Origin: Candidatus Mcinerneyibacteriota bacterium
Lineage (GTDB): Bacteria; AUK180; JAQVHJ01
Direction of reading: 5' to 3'
Assembly (NCBI GenBank): GCA_030630935.1
Contig: DAOVMD010000224.1
Span: forward strand, 1-5,732
DNA: 5,732 bases
Positions 1-4,490 of the stretch are shown here, one piece after another; positions within the stretch are counted from its first letter, which is position 1; every line of letters starts with the position of its first letter. The position numbers and the translations under genes are program-made. The notes under the pieces were generated by a model. That model was not told where the DNA came from. It did no database searches and was given only the letters and a program-made list of their open reading frames with translations.

Positions 1-1
1 A

Positions 2-136
2 AAGAAGAAAGATAAAAAGATAATAGGGTTTGAAATTACGGAATGTTCGGAAAATAATAAAAAAATATTAAATTGTTTTGGCCTAAATATTAAAAAATTA
101 GAGGATTATATAGGTAAGACTTTTTCACTCTCATAA
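2..136 (+). CDS. C-terminal fragment of an unidentified protein (5' end outside window)
   Basis: An open frame enters from the left edge and gives 44 residues before a TAA stop at 134-136. The visible part is lysine- and asparagine-rich. It starts KKKDKKIIGFEI and ends DYIGKTFSLS, and it contains two cysteines (ECSE and LNCFG). I do not recognise a family. The phrase KIIGFEI faintly resembles the 'iGiEI' strand of small DUF2283-type proteins, but that is too weak to name it. The frame is short and the sequence AT-rich, so a chance open frame cannot be excluded. The next recognised gene starts about 385 nt downstream from its own promoter, so this gene is probably a separate transcription unit. 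Confidence 0.4.
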   Translation, partial: KKKDKKIIGFEITECSENNKKILNCFGLNIKKLEDYIGKTFSLS

Positions 137-228
137 ATTCGCTTTTATCCCCAAAGATACAGTAGTTAAAAGGTTTTTTGCTTTTTTTAGGCGTCCAACT
201 TAGGTGATAAGAGTGGAGTAGACTTAGA

Positions 229-252
229 GGGACGGTGTTCCCATTTTGTCCC
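229..252. repeat. REP-like imperfect hairpin (GGGAC ... GTCCC)
   Basis: GGGAC at 229-233 pairs with GTCCC at 248-252 around a 14-nt loop. The loop contains GTTCCC, which offers an alternative pairing with the left arm. From memory, hairpins of the form GGGACGGT...TTTGTCCC are common beside IS200-like (Y1 / REP-associated tyrosine) transposase genes in many bacteria. No transposase gene lies in this window, so this would be a solitary end or a REP-type remnant. The stem is only 5 bp, so the call rests on resemblance. Confidence 0.4.
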
Positions 253-278
253 AGAATTATGTTTACTTCAAGGTTATA

Positions 279-303
279 GCATCACGAGCAGAGCACGTGA
301 TGC
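279..303. repeat. 8-bp perfect hairpin
   Basis: GCATCACG (279-286) and CGTGATGC (296-303) are exact reverse complements separated by a 9-nt loop. The stem is GC-balanced and stands out from the AT-rich surroundings. Its left arm overlaps the left arm of the longer inverted repeat at 282-347, so the two foldings exclude each other. There is no T-run directly after the stem, so it does not look like an intrinsic terminator. Confidence 0.6.
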
Positions 304-347
304 ACTCTATAATAAAAAAACTTTAGATTGCCACACTCTGCTCGTGA
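282..347. repeat. 12-bp perfect inverted repeat with 42-nt spacer
   Basis: TCACGAGCAGAG (282-293) and CTCTGCTCGTGA (336-347) are exact reverse complements. Read on the minus strand, the right copy continues through GTGTGGCAATCT (336-325). That resembles the dispersed intergenic motif GTCATTGCGAGC...GGCAATCT known from many bacterial genomes. The left copy would be an inverted, diverged copy of the same unit. I see no transposase or other gene in the spacer. Confidence 0.6.
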
Positions 348-365
348 CTGAACATAGTGAAGGAA

Positions 366-383
366 TCCCGATGTCCATCGGGA
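366..383. repeat. 8-bp perfect hairpin with 2-nt centre
   Basis: TCCCGATG (366-373) and CATCGGGA (376-383) are exact reverse complements separated by TC. A real hairpin would open the innermost pair, leaving a 7-bp stem with a 4-nt loop. The sequence after it is CAATGACAAA, with no T-run on the + strand, so it is unlikely to terminate transcription in the gene direction. It lies directly between the GAACATAGTGAAGGAA segment and the first CAATGACAAA repeat, as part of the same repeat patchwork. Confidence 0.6.
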
Positions 384-434
384 CAATGACAAATAAAGGT
401 TTCGGTCAATCTCAATGACAAACGAAACGAGATT
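384..434. repeat. Direct repeat CAATGACAAA x2 with flanking short inverted repeat
   Basis: CAATGACAAA occurs at 384-393 and again at 413-422, 29 nt apart. On the minus strand each reads TTTGTCATTG, the typical start of the GTCATTG-type dispersed repeat, which suggests two tandem, diverged units. AATCTC (408-413) and GAGATT (429-434) form an additional 6-bp inverted repeat around the second copy. The block ends about 8 nt before the -35 box of the amidase promoter. Confidence 0.45.
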
Positions 435-441
435 AAATTTA

Positions 442-470
442 TTGATTTTTAGTTGAAATTATGTTATAAT
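442..470 (+). promoter_or_regulatory. Sigma-70-type extended -10 promoter for the amidase-murI-rph operon
   Basis: TTGATT (442-447) and TATAAT (465-470) are separated by 17 nt, the optimal spacing. TG at 462-463 places a TGn extended -10 directly before the hexamer. Transcription should begin near 476-478. That leaves a leader of about 45 nt to the ATG at 522 but under 10 nt to the in-frame GTG at 486, which favours the ATG as start. Confidence 0.75.
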
Positions 471-521
471 ACAAAGATAAAATAGGTGATTATTTCACCT
501 GAAATAAACGCGAAACAAGAG

Positions 522-1952
522 ATGAAGAATAAAGTATTATTTTTAGTTCTGATTTTATTTTTATTACTATTTGGAAGCCAGGGTTTTACCCAGGAGTTTC
601 CGGAATTTATAATTAGCGGTAATAAATATATTAAGCTTGATGATTTCATTAAGCATTCTGAGATTGAAAAGTACAGGTTTGATTATATCCGTCAAAAGAT
701 ATATATTAAGACTGACGAAAAGTTAATCCGGTTCATATTAGGGACGAATTACGTTTTAGTTAACGATAAATTTTACCGGTTATCAGCACCTGTAATGTTT
801 TATGATTCCAAGGTTTATATTCCTCATGATTTTCTTGAAGTTATGAAGGGTGAAGGTTATGTATTCATAAAGAAGTCAACCATCGATAAGCCAACTTTTT
901 CCAAGCAGAAGATAAATAAGATTCGTTACTTTACACATCCCACTCACACTCGAATTGTATTTGACACCAACGTTTATATTCCGTATCGTGAGTCCGAATC
1001 TGATACACATAAGCTTGTGAAGTTATATTTTGCCAACACAGAGATTGCTTCTACGAAGTCCATTAAGATAGGTGATGGAGTCGTTAAGGATATCCAGATT
1101 CGCAAGACCGGTTCAGGAGTAAGTATCCTGATTAACACCGATTCCAAGTACAAGGCGAAGAAGGTTATGGGTTTAAAGCATAAGCCTTACAGGGTGATTC
1201 TTGATCTTTACAAGAGTGATAAATACGTCAAGAAATCTGATAGTTATGTTGAAGATATGAAGATCAGGACAATTGTGATTGATGCAGGTCATGGTGGTAA
1301 GGACCCAGGCGGCATCGGCAGCGGCGGATTACAAGAGAAAGGAGTTGTACTTTCAATCTCCAAGGAACTTGCAAATCTTCTCCGTAAGGAATTAAAGGTT
1401 AAAGTAATTATGACCAGGACAACGGACAAGTTTATCACACTTCGTCGAAGAACCGAGATTGCAAATGAGAACAAGGCGGATTTATTCATCAGTGTTCATG
1501 CAAATATTAATTATTCAAAGAAGGTTCGCGGGTTTGAGGTTTATTACCTGAGCCGCTATGCATCTGACGATGAAGCCAGGTCAGTTGCAGCATTTGAAAA
1601 TGGTGTTATAAGACTTGAGGACAAACGAACTCAAGAAAATGTTAAAAATATTTTATGGGATTTAATTTCTAATCAGTTTGAAAATGAAAGTGTAGAACTG
1701 GCCGGGTTTATTATTAAGAATATGAAATCAAAGACTTCATTTCCGAGTAAGGGGATTAAGCATGCAAAATTTTATGTTCTGTACGGAGCTACGATGCCCG
1801 CAGTTTTAGTAGAGGTGGGGTATCTCTCCAATCCAATCGAAGCTAAGTTCTTAAAATCACCATATACACAAAAGAAAATTGCACGTGCAATTTTTGAAGG
1901 AATAAAGGAGTACAAGATACGATACGAGAAAAAAATAAATACAGTAAATTGA
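522..1952 (+). CDS. amiC: Exported N-acetylmuramoyl-L-alanine amidase (AmiC-like, AMIN + Amidase_3)
   Basis: This is a zinc amidase that cleaves the amide bond between N-acetylmuramic acid and L-alanine in peptidoglycan, acting outside the cytoplasmic membrane in cell separation or wall turnover. The 476-residue product has a signal peptide (MKNK, then a leucine/phenylalanine-rich core to about residue 17, with cleavage probably near 20-24). Residues about 28-115 resemble a copper-amine-oxidase N-terminal-like domain. An AMIN-like domain follows at about 131-231, ending YRVILDLYK. The Amidase_3 domain covers about 250-470. Predicted zinc ligands are H257 (DAGHGG), E272 (LQEKG) and H326 (SVHAN), with catalytic E431 (VEVGYLSN). 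Residues 374-396 match the position of the regulatory helix of division amidases. An in-frame GTG at 486 would add 12 residues before the signal peptide and lies too close to the promoter. The ATG at 522 has no good Shine-Dalgarno site. The stop overlaps the murI start. The family is secure; the amiC name rests on domain order. Confidence 0.92.
   Translation: MKNKVLFLVLILFLLLFGSQGFTQEFPEFIISGNKYIKLDDFIKHSEIEKYRFDYIRQKIYIKTDEKLIRFILGTNYVLVNDKFYRLSAPVMFYDSKVYIPHDFLEVMKGEGYVFIKKSTIDKPTFSKQKINKIRYFTHPTHTRIVFDTNVYIPYRESESDTHKLVKLYFANTEIASTKSIKIGDGVVKDIQIRKTGSGVSILINTDSKYKAKKVMGLKHKPYRVILDLYKSDKYVKKSDSYVEDMKIRTIVIDAGHGGKDPGGIGSGGLQEKGVVLSISKELANLLRKELKVKVIMTRTTDKFITLRRRTEIANENKADLFISVHANINYSKKVRGFEVYYLSRYASDDEARSVAAFENGVIRLEDKRTQENVKNILWDLISNQFENESVELAGFIIKNMKSKTSFPSKGIKHAKFYVLYGATMPAVLVEVGYLSNPIEAKFLKSPYTQKKIARAIFEGIKEYKIRYEKKINTVN
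1875..1894. repeat. 20-bp perfect palindrome inside the amidase gene
   Basis: The arms AAAATTGCAC (1875-1884) and GTGCAATTTT (1885-1894) are exact reverse complements with no spacer, and one more T follows at 1895. The site codes for the IARAIF part of the amidase C-terminal helix and lies about 55 nt before the murI start. A spacer-free palindrome is more like a dimeric protein-binding site than an RNA hairpin. It may also be coincidence, because the Ile-Ala-Arg-Ala-Ile codons are naturally near-symmetric. Confidence 0.5.
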
Positions 1953-2803
1953 GTGTTGATTTACCGATTGGGATTTTTGATTCAGGGGTTGGTGGTTTAA
2001 CCGTTTTAAAGCGATTAATGGAAACACTCCCTAACGAGAATTTCATTTACTTTGGTGACACTGCCAGGGTTCCTTATGGTTCCAAATCAAAGGATACAAT
2101 AAATTTATTTGCAGTTGAAGCGACGAAATTTTTAATATCTCATAAAATCAAGATGGTTGTAGTTGCGTGTAATTCTGCATCTTCGAACTCAATTGGGATT
2201 TTAAAGAAGCGTTTTCAGATTCCTATAATAGGTGTAATATCACCTTCTGCATTATCTGCAACTCAATGTTCGATTTCGGGTAAGATAGGAGTAATTGGGA
2301 CATACGCAACTATTCAATCAGGCGCTTACCTTCGCATGTTAAATAGTAAAGGGCTACAGATTTTCCAGCAGGCTTGTCCATTATTTGTTCCACTTGTTGA
2401 GGAGGGACTATTAGACCATCCGGCAACCGAGTTAATTGGTGAGGAGTATCTTGCCCCATTAAAGAAATTTGATGTTGATACATTGATACTTGGCTGTACA
2501 CATTATCCGATTTTAAAACCATTAATCCAGAAGATTATGGGAAATAATATTCTCTTGATTGACCCCGCGATTGAGACTGCAAAGACTGTTAAGGAGTTCA
2601 TGTTAAAGACCCGGATTAATTCTCTGAGAAAAGGGAATGGGATAATAAAATATTTTGTTTCAGATTACCCGAGGAATTTCAATAAGATCGCGAACATTTT
2701 TTTAGGTATGTCAATCAAGAAAGTTACCACAATAAATATTGAAGAATATTCAAATAAAATAATGGAGCAGAAGTTTGCACAGAAAAGATCGAAAAAAAGA
2801 TAA
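1949..2803 (+). CDS. murI: Glutamate racemase
   Basis: MurI interconverts L- and D-glutamate in the cytoplasm, supplying the D-glutamate that MurD adds to the peptidoglycan stem peptide. The 284-residue length is normal for the family. Motifs in order: GIFDSGVGG with D11/S12 at the N-terminus, FGDTARVPYGSK, VACNSASS with catalytic C74, GVIGTYATIQSG, CPLFVPLVEEG, and ILGCTHYPIL with the second catalytic C183 followed by T184/H185. Both cysteines and the aspartate are present, so the enzyme should be active. The usual VACNTAS reads VACNSAS here, a conservative change. The start is TTG at 1949. It shares four bases with the amidase stop (TTGA) and has no evident Shine-Dalgarno site, so translation is probably coupled to the upstream gene. 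No other in-frame start fits the conserved N-terminus. The end overlaps rph by 29 nt. Confidence 0.95.
   Translation: MSVDLPIGIFDSGVGGLTVLKRLMETLPNENFIYFGDTARVPYGSKSKDTINLFAVEATKFLISHKIKMVVVACNSASSNSIGILKKRFQIPIIGVISPSALSATQCSISGKIGVIGTYATIQSGAYLRMLNSKGLQIFQQACPLFVPLVEEGLLDHPATELIGEEYLAPLKKFDVDTLILGCTHYPILKPLIQKIMGNNILLIDPAIETAKTVKEFMLKTRINSLRKGNGIIKYFVSDYPRNFNKIANIFLGMSIKKVTTINIEEYSNKIMEQKFAQKRSKKR
2764..2767 (+). promoter_or_regulatory. Ribosome binding site for rph, inside murI
   Basis: GGAG at 2764-2767 lies 7 nt before the TTG at 2775 and within the last codons of murI. This spacing supports the TTG as the real rph start despite the unusual codon and the 29-nt overlap. Confidence 0.65.
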
Positions 2804-3512
2804 AATCAGACCCTTAAGAGTTGAAGTTGGCATAAATAAATATGCTGAAGGTTCATGCCTAATCGAATTAGGTTCAACTAAGATTCTCGTAACTGCCTCA
2901 GTTGAGAATAAAGTACCGTCTCATCTCCGTGGAACTGGTAAGGGTTGGGTAACAGCAGAATACTCAATGTTACCGCGCGCGACTCAGACCAGGATGTACC
3001 GGGAAGGTCGGCGTAAGAACTTGGACGGTCGAACTCAAGAGATTCAAAGGTTAATAGGCAGGTCATTAAGGGCAATCACAAAACTCGAAGACCTGGGAAA
3101 TCGAACTATCTGGATTGATTGTGATGTTACTCAAGCAGATGGCGGTACAAGAACTGCCTCAATAATCGGAGGATTCATTGCATATTATGAAGCAGTTTTA
3201 AATTTATTAAGCCGTGAACTCATTGCAGAGAATCCCATTCAGGAGTTTTTAGGTGCGATCAGTGTTGGGATTGTTCAAAATAATTATTTACTGGACCTGG
3301 AATATAAGGAAGATTTAATTGCGGATGTTGACTTAAATATCGTTGCGACAAAATCGAATAAAATAATTGAGATTCAGGGGACTGCTGAAGGTCTCCCGTT
3401 TTCAAAGACGGATATGATAGAGTTAGTTGATCTTGGTTTAAACGGAATTCACCAGGTGATTCTCATTGAAGAGAAGATTATTGAAGAATTAATTAATAAA
3501 TATAAGATTTAA
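2775..3512 (+). CDS. rph: Ribonuclease PH (tRNA 3'-end trimming exoribonuclease)
   Basis: RNase PH is a phosphate-dependent 3'-to-5' exoribonuclease that removes extra nucleotides from tRNA precursors, working as a ring of six in the cytoplasm. The 245-residue product aligns without gaps to my recollection of E. coli RNase PH over the first two thirds. Visible landmarks are RKDRKKDKIRPLRVEVG at the N-terminus, ILVTASVE, GWVTAEYSMLPRAT, GRTQEIQRLIGRSLR with R86, and the phosphate-binding GGTRTAS with T125/R126. D180 and D186 in the LEYKEDLIADVD stretch sit at the metal site, followed by IEIQGTAEGLPFS. All key residues are present. The TTG start is backed by a well-spaced GGAG and by the conserved N-terminal RxDxRxxDxIRP pattern. 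In many bacteria an rdgB-type NTP pyrophosphatase gene follows; here a promoter for a different unit follows instead. Confidence 0.96.
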   Translation: MHRKDRKKDKIRPLRVEVGINKYAEGSCLIELGSTKILVTASVENKVPSHLRGTGKGWVTAEYSMLPRATQTRMYREGRRKNLDGRTQEIQRLIGRSLRAITKLEDLGNRTIWIDCDVTQADGGTRTASIIGGFIAYYEAVLNLLSRELIAENPIQEFLGAISVGIVQNNYLLDLEYKEDLIADVDLNIVATKSNKIIEIQGTAEGLPFSKTDMIELVDLGLNGIHQVILIEEKIIEELINKYKI

Positions 3513-3517
3513 TTTAC

Positions 3518-3547
3518 TTGACATTAAATAAAAATCTATGTTATAAT
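3518..3547 (+). promoter_or_regulatory. Sigma-70-type extended -10 promoter for the TPR-GH57 unit
   Basis: A consensus TTGACA (3518-3523) and a consensus TATAAT (3542-3547) are 18 nt apart, with TG at 3539-3540 as an extended -10. Transcription should start near 3554, giving a leader of about 40 nt to the ATG at 3594. The -35 box starts 5 nt after the rph stop. No terminator fits between them, so readthrough from the upstream operon is likely in addition to this promoter. Confidence 0.8.
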
Positions 3548-3582
3548 CTAATCTTATTTTTGTGTTAAGTAAAATTTGAATT

Positions 3583-3587
3583 GGAGG
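3583..3587 (+). promoter_or_regulatory. Strong ribosome binding site of the TPR gene
   Basis: GGAGG at 3583-3587 is 6 nt before the ATG at 3594. This decides the start: an in-frame TTG at 3576 lies upstream of the site and is rejected. Confidence 0.85.
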
Positions 3588-3593
3588 TTACAA

Positions 3594-4463
3594 ATGGCAA
3601 AATCTGAAATGAATAAACATTCAACAAACCCGGAGATTACTTTCAGTGAATTTTTCAATCAACTCACTGAGAAGAGAAATGTTCAATATATAATTATTGC
3701 AATTGTAGTTATTGTAATGCTTAGTACCGGATTTCTGTATTTGAAAAATAAGGCACAGGCACGTCAGGATTTGGCATGGTTCAAGGTAGGTCAAGTTATT
3801 AAGATTTACTATAAACCTACAAGATCCTCTACAATGTTTGCACAGCCAAACCAGAAGTTCGAATATAATAGTGATGCTGAAAAGTTTAATGATTGTATTA
3901 GTAGTCTGAATGAAATCTTACCATCGGTTACAAAGACTCCTGCAGAACCTGTTGCACTTTATTATTTGGGAAAGTGCTATTTACATATTGATGAGTTCCA
4001 GCAGGCTCATGATACTTTTTCAGCATTCTACCAAAAATTCCCCAACCATTTTTTAGCTCCTATTGTATTATTAAATAATGGATTCACACTTGAAGACTCT
4101 CAAAACTATAAGGAAGCAATTGAGATTTATAAATTTATCGATAAGAAATATCCCGAGAATATCTCAGCAGCTTATGCACTCTATCATATTTCTTTATGCA
4201 ATGAAGAGATGGGTGAGTACGAGAAATCAATTGAACCTTTAAATCAAATTGTAACAAGGTTTAAGGATTATGATATCTTCGGAAATGCGTCAGATAGAAT
4301 CAAGTTTTTAGCAATTCATAAAACCATCATTCAGGGTAAGAAAGAAAAATGGGATAATAGGGTTGAACCTAAAGACTTAAATAAAGACGAAACTCCTGAT
4401 AATAAACCTGAAGAAAATAAACCTGAAAAAGAACAACCTGAAGATAAAGAAAAGAATAAATAA
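3594..4463 (+). CDS. Membrane-anchored TPR-repeat protein with charged C-terminal tail
   Basis: The 289-residue protein has a short polar N-terminus and one membrane helix at about residues 32-50 (YIIIAIVVIVMLSTGFLYL) flanked by lysines/arginine. Three TPR-like helical pairs follow at about 119-151 (ALYYLGKCY...EFQQAHDTFSAF), 155-188 (NYKEAIEIYKFI) and 191-225 (YALYHISLCNEEMGEYEKSI). The last 35 or so residues are a disordered tail rich in Lys, Glu, Asp and Pro, with PDNKPEENKPEKEQPED as its core. The layout resembles YfgM/YbgF-type envelope scaffold proteins, with the TPR part outside the membrane if the N-terminus is cytoplasmic. No lipobox is visible. TPRs bind other proteins, so a scaffold or assembly role is likely, but no partner can be named. 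It has its own promoter and strong ribosome site and precedes the GH57 gene by 27 nt, so the two are probably co-transcribed. Confidence 0.85.
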   Translation: MAKSEMNKHSTNPEITFSEFFNQLTEKRNVQYIIIAIVVIVMLSTGFLYLKNKAQARQDLAWFKVGQVIKIYYKPTRSSTMFAQPNQKFEYNSDAEKFNDCISSLNEILPSVTKTPAEPVALYYLGKCYLHIDEFQQAHDTFSAFYQKFPNHFLAPIVLLNNGFTLEDSQNYKEAIEIYKFIDKKYPENISAAYALYHISLCNEEMGEYEKSIEPLNQIVTRFKDYDIFGNASDRIKFLAIHKTIIQGKKEKWDNRVEPKDLNKDETPDNKPEENKPEKEQPEDKEKNK

Positions 4464-4475
4464 ATATTTTTTTAA

Positions 4476-4482
4476 TAGAAGG
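4476..4482 (+). promoter_or_regulatory. Ribosome binding site of the GH57 gene
   Basis: AGAAGGA at 4476-4482 is 8 nt before the ATG at 4491, in the 27-nt gap after the TPR gene stop. No promoter or terminator is visible in that gap. Confidence 0.6.
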
Positions 4483-4490
4483 AATTAATT

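Larger units (their letters stand above)
137..441. other. Repeat-rich intergenic region, no gene seen
   Basis: About 300 nt lie between the left-edge frame and the amidase promoter, with no convincing open frame on either strand. The first part (137-200) is AT-rich with T-runs at about 172-189 but no GC-rich stem before them, so no clear terminator. From 229 onward the region is a patchwork of short inverted and direct repeats, listed separately. It is visibly more GC-rich and structured than the AT-rich sequence on both sides, which suggests inserted repeat elements rather than a plain promoter region. Confidence 0.75.

Noticed and set aside
166-190. T-rich stretch as a terminator for the left-edge gene
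   Set aside because: No GC-rich stem precedes the T-runs; I could find no inverted repeat next to them.
279-434. CRISPR-like array
   Set aside because: The repeats are short, mostly inverted, of differing sequence and irregularly spaced; there are no uniform direct repeats with spacers and no cas genes.
486-521. GTG at 486 as the amidase start
   Set aside because: It would lie within about 10 nt of the predicted transcription start, has no Shine-Dalgarno site, and adds 12 polar residues before an otherwise well-formed signal peptide beginning at the ATG at 522.
1289-1489. Minus-strand open frame inside the amidase gene
   Set aside because: It is fully overlapped by the conserved catalytic domain on the + strand and shows no recognisable motif; the same holds for other minus-strand frames at 464-649, 1843-2046, 2310-2522, 2878-3075 and 5375-5557.
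2858-2872. 6-bp hairpin CCTAAT/ATTAGG in rph as a regulatory element
   Set aside because: It is short, lies within conserved coding sequence, and is expected by chance several times in a window of this size and composition.
3576-3593. TTG at 3576 as the TPR gene start
   Set aside because: The GGAGG at 3583-3587 lies downstream of it and is ideally placed for the ATG at 3594.
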